A DNA stretch of 64,000 bases from a virus. Shown here piece after piece: positions 1 to 11,400 of this stretch. Under the pieces are notes generated by a model. It was not told the origin of the DNA, ran no database searches, and saw only the letters and a program-made list of their open reading frames with translations. The DNA lies in IMG/VR virus record IMGVR_UViG_3300035183_000096, positions 62,001 through 126,000 of that record. The stretch is one strand, 5' to 3'. A program made the translations under genes and the position numbers. The number at the start of each line of letters is the position of its first letter. The first letter of the stretch is position 1.

Positions 1-206
1 CTCGATAATGGAACCGCTCTATTATTATTAAGAGCGCCACCGTTAGCAGTACCAACACTGTTTGTAATATAAGTAGTACCTTGAAACTCATTGACTTTTA
101 CACTAGCGCCAAAGCCGGCGTCACCATAAAAACCAATACCAGAGCCACCTAAATCGGTTAAGGTAGAACCACCTCCACCTATACCATAAAATGTAATTGC
201 AGCCAT
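1..206 (-). CDS. Glycine-rich virion-associated protein, N-terminal part (runs off the left edge)
   Basis: This ORF starts at an ATG (206 on the minus strand) behind a GAGGATAATA-type ribosome binding site and stays open to the window edge, giving 68 residues. The visible part is rich in Gly, Ser, Thr and Asn and begins MAAITFYGIGGGGS. Low-complexity Gly-rich starts of this kind are common in phage tail-fibre or virion surface proteins. It is the last gene of the leftward structural operon, 70 bases beyond the hub-like gene. The family is not recognised; a structural role is inferred from position. Confidence 0.6.
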   Translation of the reverse strand, partial: MAAITFYGIGGGGSTLTDLGGSGIGFYGDAGFGASVKVNEFQGTTYITNSVGTANGGALNNNRAVPLS

Positions 207-275
207 ACAGTATTATCCTCATGTAAATAAGCGAATTACTACACCTAATTTAATACACTAATGTAATGCACACCT

Positions 276-3200
276 TTAGCAATTAGCTGCAATTACTACG
301 AACTTATTAGCCTGTGGTAGATAGCCACACAAAACTTTTGTTTTCTCACTTATAACAGCACTAGACCAGTTGTAAACTTCCATTGTTCCATCCAAACCTA
401 TACTATTGCTTAATTTCTTATCATCTAAGCCTAACAGCCGTATCTTAGCTTTTGGCCATTTATCCTTTTTATATACTCTTGGGTCTGAGTCACATGCGTC
501 TAAGTCTTCGAGCAAATACCCATAAACTGTACCGTGTGGTGTCCATACGCCACGCATATCATCCCAAAGTAAATCAACTGGTCCTGTTCTATATTTCATA
601 ATATCGCGTCTATCTTCTTCGTTTAGATAGTCTCTAGCAACTTCCCAATCGCCATTATTTTTTACAGTATCTTGAGCAGAACGACAATATATGTTAAAAC
701 CATATCCACTTACAATTAGCGGTCCCTTAAGACCAATAGCCCTTACATTATCACCAGTTTTTGATTGTCTTGAATACGTTATTGTCTTAGTTTTATAGTT
801 ATAATCAAAACTCTTCATATCTTTATTGAAGGTTGTGCCTCTTGAATAAACTATAATATCATTATCTTGCCTAAATGGATTTAGCGTTTGGCAAGTCATT
901 TTACGGTCATCATTTTTAAGCTGAAGAATAGGCTCAATAAACGCTGGCATATACTCATCATCTTTCTTTGTGGAATATGGACGAAGTAAGCCGTTAATAG
1001 ACATCATAGCTGTTTGTTGAAAATGAGAATTATCCCTTGGGTTAATTGATGCTAAAGCATCGCCTGGAGTCATTGCAGCAACTTCAGAGTAACCCTTGTC
1101 AGTTATGTTATAATGTGTAGCAAACAAAATAGCATGTGGGCTTTTAGTATTTATTGCTGAGTGCATACCGTCACGATAGGCTTGATAAATAGTAATAACA
1201 TTATCATAGAACTTATGAAAGGCTTCACGGGCACGTGCCCTAACCGTCTGTATGCCTCTTCCTATCCTAGCCAACCTTTCTTCCTGTTTTTTGCTTAGAC
1301 TGCCTAGAAATCTATAGTCAAATGTCTTGAGCTTATAAGATGTTACCGCTCCCTGTTGACCTATACTTACGTCTATACCTGTAATATTAGAACCAGCAGC
1401 CACCAAGTTGTCTCCTAAACTAAACGCTGGCAAACCAGCAACTCTTACATCGCCCGCTTCACTTACCAGTAAGTTTGTAGCACTAGAGAATAACTTAGAT
1501 ACGGCTGCCAAATGCATACCAGCATATCCACCAAAATTCCAAGGGGCTAAATTAGTGTCTTGTTCAAATTCGGAGCGTCCGATAGCGCCGTTTAAGAACC
1601 AAAAACCAACGCCCGCAGGTCCACCACCATAGGTTATCAAATTATTACGAATAGGTACAGCAATAGCTGCCGGCATTAAGCATTTAGCCGGAATGCCTAT
1701 ACCATTAGTTGGAACCATATTTGTACTTAAGAATTTTAATGTTGGTGCTGTGTTGAAACCATTACCAAAAATTGCGGGAATAGATTCTTCTATGTTATAA
1801 GGATATTTATATACTGCTGTTATTGTCTGAGATAGATTTACTATTACATGGGGAAATGGCGAGTATTTTATGCCGCCATCTATAGAAGCCTGAACATAAG
1901 CCCCATTAGACTGTAACACGCTACTCCTACTAACGGCTGACATTGCATCAATACGTTTATCATTAAAATAGGCGAAACTACCTAATCTAAAACTAGACTG
2001 TTCAAACAGTAACTGATTAAGAGGGGATAAGCCTAGTGGTGTGGAGCCAAATGAGACATAGCCTCCCTCTGTATCAATATCGTGACTATTTTTAATGTTA
2101 GCTGTTTCTGTTTCAATATATGTCATCACGAAAGGTAAAGCAACTAAGAATGACTTACCCATATACTGATTACCAGCACTAGAGACAAGTCTATGAAGCC
2201 TAGACGCCTTAGTTAAACCTTTATTGGTTCCAGTTCTTGCTCCATGCAAAAAATCAGACATAGCATCATCCATCTTGTGTACTGGTTGTCCAGGCTTTGG
2301 TCCAATATCAGCCTGAACAACAGTTTGCAAGGCGGAAATATCATATTGATTAGCTATTCCGAGAATATTCGCAAGTTGAGGCTTTTGATTAGCAATATAG
2401 TTATTCCAATACTGCTCACCAGCCACAGCCATACGAATCTCAGCCACCGTACAGTTATAGAATGGTCCTATGAAATCCACACAGGACAAACTGTTAAGTG
2501 TTACCCCAGTCTCATCTTCCAGGTTAGCACTAACTAAAGGATTACCATTCAAATCAGCACCCCAATAAGGTAATATACTAGCTTGAGTAGCCAGATAAAG
2601 TTCGCTGATATTAGCTCCAACCAAAAACTTGCTGGTTGGTCCATCATTACGGAGTTCCCATCCTCTATTTTTACTTTCTACTTGCTTATTAGACTCAACG
2701 AATCTATTGATGGAACCCGAATTTGGTCCGTTATTATAAGCTATTTGAACTTTACGGTTTACTGTGCGTACCTTAATAACATTATCATCACTCATCTCAA
2801 GAAAGTAATCTACGCCAGCATCAGTACATCTTTGAGATATGGCATCTAACAAACTTACTTGTGGGTTACCTCTAATTCTGTACCAGAATGGAGCAAATTG
2901 TATTTCAGTAAGGTCAAGAGTGTATCGATTTTGTAAATCTCTAAAACGTAACGGCCCACCCAAACCCGGACCAAATCCATTATTTACAATTGAGTTAAGA
3001 GCAATATAAATTGTTCGCCAAGGCATACCACCTTCATTAGTATGAGATGTGCCAAAACCAGTTAAGTTTTCCCAGAAACCAAATACGTTGATGATATTTG
3101 GTACTGCGGAAGTGGCGCTATAATATGATGACGTTACAAGTTGAGTTCCTGCTAGAATTTCCTTAGCATCAGTTAATGTAACCTCAAACGTAGGATTGCC

Positions 3201-3455
3201 GCCGCGAGCATTTGTCTGTCTCCAACTTTGCAAAAGACCTCTAAAACGAAATGAACCAAATGTAAATGTATATGGTAAACCTATACCTGGGTCTGGAGAG
3301 TTGTTGAACACAAAACTATCACCATATAGTCTATCCTCTACAAGATTGATTGTGCATGTACTTCCCTGTTCCCCCCACCCTATATTCGAGTTGAATCCGG
3401 CGACGGAACACCCTAGAAACTTGATAGCTTCTGTTCCATGTCTTTTCTTAGTCAT
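276..3455 (-). CDS. Large baseplate/tail-hub-like structural protein (1059 aa)
   Basis: A 1059-residue protein near the distal end of the structural operon. Residues ~40-110 describe a beta-rich domain. Around residues 190-235 a segment (FWYRIRGNPQVSLLDAISQR, then a Cys-Thr-Asp-Ala-Gly stretch) resembles the pattern of phage hub or late-control-type proteins, where a domain acting on DAI..RC..AGVDY-like sequence is common. A helical stretch lies near residues 730-780. It sits after the tape measure gene, where tail tip and baseplate hub proteins are usually coded. It starts at an ATG behind AGAGGATAATAATA. The exact family is not identified; a cell-wall hydrolase motif was not seen. Confidence 0.6.
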   Translation of the reverse strand: MTKKRHGTEAIKFLGCSVAGFNSNIGWGEQGSTCTINLVEDRLYGDSFVFNNSPDPGIGLPYTFTFGSFRFRGLLQSWRQTNARGGNPTFEVTLTDAKEILAGTQLVTSSYYSATSAVPNIINVFGFWENLTGFGTSHTNEGGMPWRTIYIALNSIVNNGFGPGLGGPLRFRDLQNRYTLDLTEIQFAPFWYRIRGNPQVSLLDAISQRCTDAGVDYFLEMSDDNVIKVRTVNRKVQIAYNNGPNSGSINRFVESNKQVESKNRGWELRNDGPTSKFLVGANISELYLATQASILPYWGADLNGNPLVSANLEDETGVTLNSLSCVDFIGPFYNCTVAEIRMAVAGEQYWNNYIANQKPQLANILGIANQYDISALQTVVQADIGPKPGQPVHKMDDAMSDFLHGARTGTNKGLTKASRLHRLVSSAGNQYMGKSFLVALPFVMTYIETETANIKNSHDIDTEGGYVSFGSTPLGLSPLNQLLFEQSSFRLGSFAYFNDKRIDAMSAVSRSSVLQSNGAYVQASIDGGIKYSPFPHVIVNLSQTITAVYKYPYNIEESIPAIFGNGFNTAPTLKFLSTNMVPTNGIGIPAKCLMPAAIAVPIRNNLITYGGGPAGVGFWFLNGAIGRSEFEQDTNLAPWNFGGYAGMHLAAVSKLFSSATNLLVSEAGDVRVAGLPAFSLGDNLVAAGSNITGIDVSIGQQGAVTSYKLKTFDYRFLGSLSKKQEERLARIGRGIQTVRARAREAFHKFYDNVITIYQAYRDGMHSAINTKSPHAILFATHYNITDKGYSEVAAMTPGDALASINPRDNSHFQQTAMMSINGLLRPYSTKKDDEYMPAFIEPILQLKNDDRKMTCQTLNPFRQDNDIIVYSRGTTFNKDMKSFDYNYKTKTITYSRQSKTGDNVRAIGLKGPLIVSGYGFNIYCRSAQDTVKNNGDWEVARDYLNEEDRRDIMKYRTGPVDLLWDDMRGVWTPHGTVYGYLLEDLDACDSDPRVYKKDKWPKAKIRLLGLDDKKLSNSIGLDGTMEVYNWSSAVISEKTKVLCGYLPQANKFVVIAANC

Positions 3456-3460
3456 TATTA

Positions 3461-4993
3461 TTATCCTCTTTCATATGTCCATTCATATGACCTAGTATAT
3501 CTTCCTGTAGATGGACTCCATGTTTCTTGGTCGTTACTTACAAAAATGTAAGGACTTTCATAATTAGGGATAAGGTTAGTCAACACAGCAATGACGTTCG
3601 CTCTTACGGATGTTGGTGCAACTAGGTTTTCCATACAAGTACCAGTAAGCCCAACAACCGCTTCGATTACTACTGAGCGTTTTGTAGCCCTAGTTGTTCC
3701 AAGACCCTGCAATACTGGACCTTGAAATCTATTCAATACCAATATCTGTGCTACCTCATCCACATCACCATAAGGGTTGTCATCTGTGATTGTTATACTT
3801 TCGCTTAAGACGCCGCTACCAAGACAGTTGCTTGGTCTATTATTATACTCGTAGTTATAGGTAATTGTCCCGGCAAAAGGATTGCGCCCCACAACTTCAT
3901 TAACAGTATTTACATTGAGCTTAAGACCAGAGTAGTTTTGTGCTCTTGTAATTAAGAATGGTTTAATACCACTCCATGCAATATTCGCATTTGCGTACTT
4001 TAAGTGACTAGCTGGAAACTCAACACTATCAATATCTGTACTATCCAATCCTGTGATAACACCCTGGATACTTACAGTTGTTAGTCCATCTTGTTGACTC
4101 TTACGAGATTCTACACTGAAAGTTTCGTAAAAATTACCAGTTGATAACACCCAACTCTCTGTAACCGAATACTCTCCATTAAAGTAATTTATGTTTTGAT
4201 TTCTAACATGATTATAGGCCGCATATACATTAGTATCTATATTGATTGTCCCACTCATAGCAAGCATAGGATTATAACCTAGACGACTTTCAACCCATTC
4301 TTTGGCATTTTCCCACGCCTCTTTGTTAATAACAGTCGGGTTTTCACTATCTTCCCAAGTCCTTAAACCAACAGCACTTACGGTATGCTGAATGCGAAAG
4401 ATTCCATAAACTTCTGTATCAAAATCCATTGTCCAGCTTTCGTTTACGTTCTGAACATAGTAATCCTTTGGTATATCACTACCATCGTTTTTGTCAGCAG
4501 ATATTGGGTCGCCGTCATTAGCATCTTCATAAGGTGCTAACGAAGGAATACCACAAATAAGTCTATCTGTTTCTAATTCAATAGTATAATCACAAGTTTC
4601 TACCCATGTGCCCTCTGGAAAACTAATATCTTTAACGCGGGGTTGACACTTCATACCCGGTTGGTCATTCCAGGGTGTGATTTCAAACCATCGGCCATCT
4701 CTTGAAAATAAATCACGAATAGCTTCCTGCTTCACGCGAATAGCATTCTGTCTATCATTTACACTTAGAGCGCCATCCGCTGGATAATCAAACGTACCAC
4801 CACTATCAAATAAAGCCTCATTTGTAGTTCCTGTAGCTACAATAGGCGAGCCTTTGTATGGTATAATCTTACCCTTAACACTTATATTATAAATAGGACT
4901 TATCTTTCTTGAGTCCCCCGCCCTACGATAGCTTTTACCTATCGTTACTAGAGGAGCGGGAATTAGCTTTTTTCCATCATATATGACTGGCAT
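3461..4993 (-). CDS. Baseplate/distal-tail structural protein (510 aa)
   Basis: A 510-residue, beta-rich protein without transmembrane segments, coded between the repeat-rich fibre-like gene and the hub-like gene with gaps of only a few bases. The N-terminal half (residues ~70-150) carries a fold-like block with WFEITPWNDQPGMKCQPRV and a later ETCDYTIELETDRL stretch. That pattern suits ring-forming distal tail or baseplate wedge proteins, but no named family can be assigned. Ribosome binding site AGAGGATGGTAAT precedes the ATG. Its role is inferred mainly from gene order. Confidence 0.5.
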   Translation of the reverse strand: MPVIYDGKKLIPAPLVTIGKSYRRAGDSRKISPIYNISVKGKIIPYKGSPIVATGTTNEALFDSGGTFDYPADGALSVNDRQNAIRVKQEAIRDLFSRDGRWFEITPWNDQPGMKCQPRVKDISFPEGTWVETCDYTIELETDRLICGIPSLAPYEDANDGDPISADKNDGSDIPKDYYVQNVNESWTMDFDTEVYGIFRIQHTVSAVGLRTWEDSENPTVINKEAWENAKEWVESRLGYNPMLAMSGTINIDTNVYAAYNHVRNQNINYFNGEYSVTESWVLSTGNFYETFSVESRKSQQDGLTTVSIQGVITGLDSTDIDSVEFPASHLKYANANIAWSGIKPFLITRAQNYSGLKLNVNTVNEVVGRNPFAGTITYNYEYNNRPSNCLGSGVLSESITITDDNPYGDVDEVAQILVLNRFQGPVLQGLGTTRATKRSVVIEAVVGLTGTCMENLVAPTSVRANVIAVLTNLIPNYESPYIFVSNDQETWSPSTGRYTRSYEWTYERG

Positions 4994-4994
4994 A

Positions 4995-7900
4995 TTACCA
5001 TCCTCTTACAAATAGGTTCCCTTGCTTGATGATTTTATCAGAAGTCTTCGGCATTACCAATTTTATATCATTGTCATAAGTTGATGAGGCTGCATTCAAA
5101 AATAGGTCAAAATCTCCAGATATACCAGGAATATAACCGTTGATATATAAAGGCGTTTGCTGTCCAATAGCTGTTTCAATAAACAAATTCATACTGTCAT
5201 CAAATGTTATAAACCCATCTCTTTCTCCTGAGCCTATTATCCATAGGTCAATACTATCTGTAGCACTTAATACGCTATTATGCAAGTAAAGAGGTAGTGT
5301 GCTGTCAAACTCACTCCATCCACCCTCTATACACAAGTTCATTGATTCATCGAATTCTTCAAAGGCTACAGTTTCTAGGTATAATGGCATATCTTCTAGC
5401 CATTCACCTTCTATTTCACTTGTCTTTAAGTATAAGTCTAAACCAGAAGTAAACCCAGTGCTATTTGTACTAAACATCCATAGGTCAGCCCTAGAGTCTA
5501 GTGGAGTAATAGGATTACCCTGTAAATATAGATTTAGACTTTCATTGCTTACATCAAAACCGTGTATAAATAGGTCTATGGGCGATTGCTCTATTGTGCT
5601 TATAAATAATGGTATAGAACTACTAAAATCATCAATTGAGTTGATGTATAGGTTCAAATCCCCACTACCATCATCTTTGCCGCGAATGAATAATTCAGTG
5701 TAAACAGGGTGGATATATAAATCCACACCATCTACCCAGTTGTCAAATTCGCCGCCACTCATGTATAGGTCAAATTGACTATTCAGTGGTTTCGCGGAAG
5801 CCTCTACCCATAGGTTCAAGTTCTCGGATAAGTCAGTAGGTGTCCATACCTTTAAGTAAAGTTCATTAAGTTGACCACACCCAATGTTTTCCGCAACACC
5901 AATCATATTTAGGTTTATGCTAAGACTACTATCTCCACCACCACCAATATATAGATTCAAGTCCTCATTAACTGGTGAATGTATATATAAGTCTAGGCTT
6001 GGGTCAAAATCTAAAGCGTCATCCTTTCCTTTTGCAAACAGAGGAACACCAGTAGAGTTAAAGAAGAATGGGTCTGTAAGTTCTCCTTGAATGAATAAAT
6101 TAAGCCCTTCATCTGCCCCGTACACGCCATCAATAAATAATGATGTAAACCTACCAGCACCAGCATTCACTGTTGTTTGAACTGGAATCGGTCCCTCTAT
6201 TGGCATATAAATATCACGATAACTGGTATAGGAGTTCCATACCTCATCTGCTTCAAAAGCTCTATCACGATAAACACGAACATCCTTAACACATCCATGG
6301 AAGAATGTATCTTTAAGAAAGTTATCAATACCATCCTCAGTACCAGTCTTAAATAATCTTGGCTTATCCCCAGTATTATAAGCAATAGGGAATGTACATG
6401 GACCTTGGGCTATCAATAGTCCATCCAAATACAACTTCATTGTGCCATTACCACTGCCCGGACTTATACCACCAAATATCATAAAGTCTGGTGGACTAGA
6501 TAGAAAGACGCCAGTTTCTTCACCACTACCAGAGCCACTTGGGTCTGGAGTTGTATATTCGTTTGGCATTGCCACTGCGGTTATGTGGTGCCAGTCCGTG
6601 TCATCATACCTAATAGAATTTTCCACTCCACCAGAAATAACATCACCGACTGTATATCCATTTATGGCAAATCTTATGGTGGAAACAGGAGTGCCGGTTC
6701 CAATGCCTGAGTATCCTCCTACTAATCTTAGGTCATAACCACGATTAAATTGCCAAGAAATAATTGGGCCTTCGAGTGTAGTGAATGTCGCTTTTGGAGA
6801 TTTACGACGCACCCAAGCGCTTAATGTTATAGCACCAGTTGCGTCTATAGTACCAGAAGTGTAGTTGTTTATCTCACCATATATGTTTAAGTCTGTTCCA
6901 CCAGGACCAAGTTCTTCCTGGAAGTTAATTATCTTACCAAAGTCTTGGTCGAAATCCCATTGATACTCGTCATTTGACCCAACACCAGATTCGCCGCCTA
7001 AATTACCATCCCAATAGAAGTATTTAGCATCAGCCCTTAATATATCAGTGCTATGCTTACTAAACGTATTGTTATACAAACTTGGGCCATGCCCCTCATT
7101 CATAGGCCAAAATGCGACTTGCCCGTCTTCCCAGACTGAGTTATAATTAGCAAGAGAATGTAAGTGTGGGTAATCGTAAGGATAAGTCTTTTCAATAAAA
7201 AATAGGGCGGCTTGTGTACCAGAATCTTGTACTCCCCATATACATAGAGGTATTGAACTGTCAGGTAAAGGTTCTCCCTCCAAGTGTAGTGGGATGTTTC
7301 TTGAGTCTGTATCGTAACCTTTGATAAATAGATTTCCAACCATACCCTCGTGGTATAACACACTGCTTTCTATAGAGATAGGTTGCATATACTCAGGTGT
7401 TTGGAAAAATCTATTCTTTTGACGACGATATAAGTCCACATGCTCACTAATTTCTAATGGCTTGTCTATAAATAACACGTCGCTTAAGCTACCACTGTAC
7501 CCAGTAGTATTATAAAAGGTAACACCAAACTCATCTGCATAACTAACAGCATCTCCACTGCCAAACTTTAGATACTGACTAGGACCATAAGAATAACCAA
7601 GACCAGGATAAGCCAATCTATTATAACCATTACCCTCAATAACATCATTTTGCTGAACAACCCTACCATTTATTGCGGTTGTAAATTGCCAATAAGAAAA
7701 ACCAAAAATAGGTGATGTCAATGGCTTCATTGAACATGAGAAGTAATTCCAGTCATTTGGACGCAATGCTCCTGTAAAAGAAACATCTGATGCTGTAAAT
7801 CCAGCGGTTCTATTTGTAAATTCAGTTGGATATAATTGCGCGAATGTGCTTGGTACTTCAGAACCTTCTCTAAAGAATATGGATATAGGACCATTTTGTA

Positions 7901-8459
7901 CAACAACATAGGCCGCTGTAGTAGGACTCGACGGTTTCTTTGTGGTCTTATACCAAAACGCAATTGTGTGGCCTTCACTGCTTATACTACCATCTAATCC
8001 CAAGTGGTGCATATTATAAGGAATACCACTAAAAAATACGCTATCCCCAGTATTTTGAAAGTTTAGACACAATCCTCTTTGCTCATCATATTGTACGCTG
8101 GCCCCTGATAAAGTGCCATCAATACCACTATTATGAGTAACATAGGCTCCATAATAAACCACTGGAGCATAACCAAGATTGCGTAATGTGGGCGAGTTAA
8201 AGTCTAGTGTAGGCCAATATCCAGCTATATAATCCTTTGGGAAATAATCTTCATTATTAGTCAATATAGGACTATTCCATGCGTTTAATGGATAGGTCTT
8301 CTCTATCCTTATAAACTTGGACCTATATGTAACTTCACTTTCGCCTACAGCTATCATACTCAAAGGAATATCACCATTTGATGGTGTTGGTGGGTCGCCA
8401 AACACCATCAGTGGTGGTTCATCCCCTAAGAATGTACTACTTAGAATTATGTCAGACAT
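4995..8459 (-). CDS. Tail-fibre-like protein with two LamG/concanavalin A-like domains and repeated LYIxG units
   Basis: 1154 residues. A concanavalin A-like region lies at roughly residues 100-350. A clear LamG-type domain lies near residues 540-740: ITLSAWVRRKSP, then DWHHITAVAMP, MKLYLDGLLIAQG and VKDVRVYRDRAFEADEVW, the classic laminin-G/pentraxin signature. From about residue 770 to the end runs a tandem series of short beta units of the form (L/D)NLYI.G, LDLYLKT, MPLYLET, MNLCIEGG, separated by acidic Ser-rich linkers. A few similar units occur near residues 20 and 370-410. The architecture suggests a receptor- or glycan-binding fibre. The ATG overlaps the upstream tape measure stop region (AGGAAAATAGGA site). 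Confidence 0.7.
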   Translation of the reverse strand: MSDIILSSTFLGDEPPLMVFGDPPTPSNGDIPLSMIAVGESEVTYRSKFIRIEKTYPLNAWNSPILTNNEDYFPKDYIAGYWPTLDFNSPTLRNLGYAPVVYYGAYVTHNSGIDGTLSGASVQYDEQRGLCLNFQNTGDSVFFSGIPYNMHHLGLDGSISSEGHTIAFWYKTTKKPSSPTTAAYVVVQNGPISIFFREGSEVPSTFAQLYPTEFTNRTAGFTASDVSFTGALRPNDWNYFSCSMKPLTSPIFGFSYWQFTTAINGRVVQQNDVIEGNGYNRLAYPGLGYSYGPSQYLKFGSGDAVSYADEFGVTFYNTTGYSGSLSDVLFIDKPLEISEHVDLYRRQKNRFFQTPEYMQPISIESSVLYHEGMVGNLFIKGYDTDSRNIPLHLEGEPLPDSSIPLCIWGVQDSGTQAALFFIEKTYPYDYPHLHSLANYNSVWEDGQVAFWPMNEGHGPSLYNNTFSKHSTDILRADAKYFYWDGNLGGESGVGSNDEYQWDFDQDFGKIINFQEELGPGGTDLNIYGEINNYTSGTIDATGAITLSAWVRRKSPKATFTTLEGPIISWQFNRGYDLRLVGGYSGIGTGTPVSTIRFAINGYTVGDVISGGVENSIRYDDTDWHHITAVAMPNEYTTPDPSGSGSGEETGVFLSSPPDFMIFGGISPGSGNGTMKLYLDGLLIAQGPCTFPIAYNTGDKPRLFKTGTEDGIDNFLKDTFFHGCVKDVRVYRDRAFEADEVWNSYTSYRDIYMPIEGPIPVQTTVNAGAGRFTSLFIDGVYGADEGLNLFIQGELTDPFFFNSTGVPLFAKGKDDALDFDPSLDLYIHSPVNEDLNLYIGGGGDSSLSINLNMIGVAENIGCGQLNELYLKVWTPTDLSENLNLWVEASAKPLNSQFDLYMSGGEFDNWVDGVDLYIHPVYTELFIRGKDDGSGDLNLYINSIDDFSSSIPLFISTIEQSPIDLFIHGFDVSNESLNLYLQGNPITPLDSRADLWMFSTNSTGFTSGLDLYLKTSEIEGEWLEDMPLYLETVAFEEFDESMNLCIEGGWSEFDSTLPLYLHNSVLSATDSIDLWIIGSGERDGFITFDDSMNLFIETAIGQQTPLYINGYIPGISGDFDLFLNAASSTYDNDIKLVMPKTSDKIIKQGNLFVRGW
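5030..6170 (-). repeat. Tandem coding repeats, LYIxG-type units
   Basis: Within the fibre-like gene, the C-terminal third encodes roughly twenty short units, each centred on a hydrophobic strand such as SLNLYLQG, GLDLYLKT, MPLYLETV, LPLYLHN or IDLWIIG followed by an acidic, Ser/Asp-rich turn. At DNA level the plus strand shows recurring taTAAATAnAggTc-like strings. Repeat length varies, so this is a diverged protein repeat rather than an exact DNA repeat. Confidence 0.7.
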
Positions 8460-8461
8460 TC

Positions 8462-11400
8462 CTATTTTCCTGTATTGTTAGGATAACTTATTCTAATTCC
8501 TTGAGCATCAAAGTCGTTCTTTAGACTACTTATAGCTTGATATACCGCCTCTTCAGCAACTTCCTTCATAACCGGTTGTAATCTTGTTAAGACTTCGGCG
8601 CCATTGAATAATACCTCCATCCTATGAGTAAATACACCCTCAATTTGTCTTGGGAAATTATTCATTGCTTGAGCCAATGTTTGCGTTCCTCCAATAAAAG
8701 AGTCAAATACAGACTTAAGTGTAGCTGTAGCTGTATTAAAACTATCTACTGCTGAACTTAATCCACCGCCTCCGTTTCCAGTTGGTATTGGTACGCTTCC
8801 ACCTTGAGCAAAGTAATTAACCTTATGTAAGTTAGCTGTACCTATTCTTGAAACAGCATTCTTGTTAAGAACATATTCACCGGCAGATAACAATGCTGGT
8901 ACTTTATCCCCTGCGCCATGTCCGGTAACAACACCACCACTAGCATATCTAGCAAACCTTTTTCTGTCATAATTGCGTACTACATCCAATGGACCCAGCT
9001 CTTGTTCTATAAGATGAGCATCAGGATTACCTTTTTCGTCAAATGTAGTTATGTAGGCTGTGGTTGGCTCATCAGGGCCAGATGAGTAATACGACGTTCT
9101 AAATCTCACGTTTTTGGAATCCGTCAACTTGGATAGGTTATTTCTAACTGTAGCAAGCTGTTGTTCCAATTTAGCGCCTGGTTTAGTTATGTTTTCGTTA
9201 TTACTCAAAGCAACCAATCTTCTTTCGTAATCCCTTAAATCTGCAATCTTCTTTTGAATATCCTCTTCAGGTAGAATACCAAGGAAGTCTCTAGCATCAT
9301 CATCAGTCAACATATATCTATGTTTATAAGGGTTTTGTAATTCTTGAAGTGTTAGGTATAGTTCTTTTTTATTAGCCAACTCTTTAAGTCTTTCGGATAC
9401 CATCTCACGGTCAGTTTTATTTAACTTAAAAAATTCATCTCTTAACTTATTTTCTTTTGCCTCAATAGCGGCTATCTTATCTTCGACTGTTTCAGGATAA
9501 GACTTTCTATGAATAAACAACACCTGTTGTCCTTTCTTATTTTCATCGCGAACCTCCTGTTGTCCTTTATTCTTTCTTCCCAAGCCAATCTCATCTACGA
9601 TGTCAGAGACAAATAACTCGTTGCCTGCCTCAACAAAGCCATAACTTGGGCTATTATAATTACGCTTACGCAATATAGCAAATCTTTGTTCTAATCTCTT
9701 AATAACCTTAAGTCTATCTTCATACTTCTTTATTTTTAAGAATTTTGAAAATTCACTATCTAGTTTATCACCAATTTGTTCATCAGTAGTTCCTAGGACT
9801 TCTAGCTTTCTATAGTTGCCTATCTTAGCTAATTGGTCCTTAAAGTATAACTCTGTTTCTAATAACCTAATCTCCTTAGCGCGTTCTATTTGTCCGCTTT
9901 TATCTGCTGGAGTATTACTAAACTTAAGAATTCTTTCTATTTTTGCTTGCCTCTCAGCTATATTCTCAAACTCATTACCCTTAGCCTGTCTGGATGACTT
10001 TACGAAAGCGTCAAATCCTGGTAAACCAGTGTTGCCAAGAATATTTTGCTCACCAAGAACAGCTTGCTTAAATCTAATATCTTGTTCGGCTGCTAGTCTA
10101 GCTTGTGGGCGTTTATAAGTAATTCTCTTTTTATTCAGCCTACGATTTAAGTAATCCTCTTCTTCCTTAAGTTTACGCCTTTTCTCCTGTAAATTTATAC
10201 TAATAATCATGCCAATTGATGTGTCAATAAGTCCGCCAGATGATGCATAAATAACATCCTGACCTGAGTTAATTTTGTTTAACAAACCTAAGTGTTTGGA
10301 TGCGGCTCTAGCATTAACAACATACTCACCTGGGGTTAGCATTGCTGGAACAGTATCGCTACCGTGTGGCTTAAATATAATTCCACCTGCGGCCTTCTTC
10401 TCTGGTTCTGGTGGTAACTTAGATATAGCACCGTTAATTACTTCAAGCGTTTTCTTCAAAGCCTGAAACTGTGTGTCCAAATCCTTTAGGCTCGAACCAA
10501 TCTTTCCAGCTTCATCAATAATCCTTGTTATTTTGGATGGGTCAGACTTAATCCTATTAAACAAATCATCCTGTCCAGCGCTTGTGAATCTCTGTTGTAT
10601 TTCTGTTTCTTGAGCCTCTATTTGCCTAGTGAGATTACTGGATTCAGCTTGGAATACTTCAGCAATAGACTCTCTAAATAGCTTTTGTAAATTATTAGGG
10701 TTGTTAAGCGATTCTCTAAACTTATCTCCACCTTGAACAAATCTTCTCTCAAATACCTCCAAAACCTTACCAGCGACTTCAGCCGGAATCCCAGCTTCAG
10801 TAAGTTGTTTCGTTAATAATGGTTTACGTGATTCGCTTATAACGACACGACCATCCTTATCGTTTATTTTACTGTAGATATAAGCAAGAAGTGGGTTCCT
10901 TGTTGCTAATGATAATTGACTTGCTACACCACCACCGCCACCATCATCAAATTTATAGTGCTCAATACCCCTACCTGCTCTATTGTATATGGGACCAAGT
11001 TTAGTAAGAATATTATCAATTTCCTTTTCATCAAATCTACTCTTACTCTCATTAAGCTCCTTTAGTTTAGTAAAAGAGGATTGATTAGCCCTTATCAAAT
11101 TTATCTGCTCATCGGTTGTTATACCAAATTTTTCACTAAGAATCTTCTTAGACGCTATACCACCATTTTCTATTTGAGAAATTGCTGCTTCAGTCTTTAT
11201 CTTTCTTTGCTGTAAATCAGCACGACGCACTTCGGTTTGGCTATTTTCTAATTTAGACAAAAATGATTTAAATTGTTCTTCAATATCTTTTATAAAATTA
11301 GTATTAGCCTGATTCAGATTATTAACCAATTCACGTTGGGCCTGAATTTGTAGCTTATTATTATCCTGAACAATCTGTTGTAGGGCTTCAATCTGAGCCT

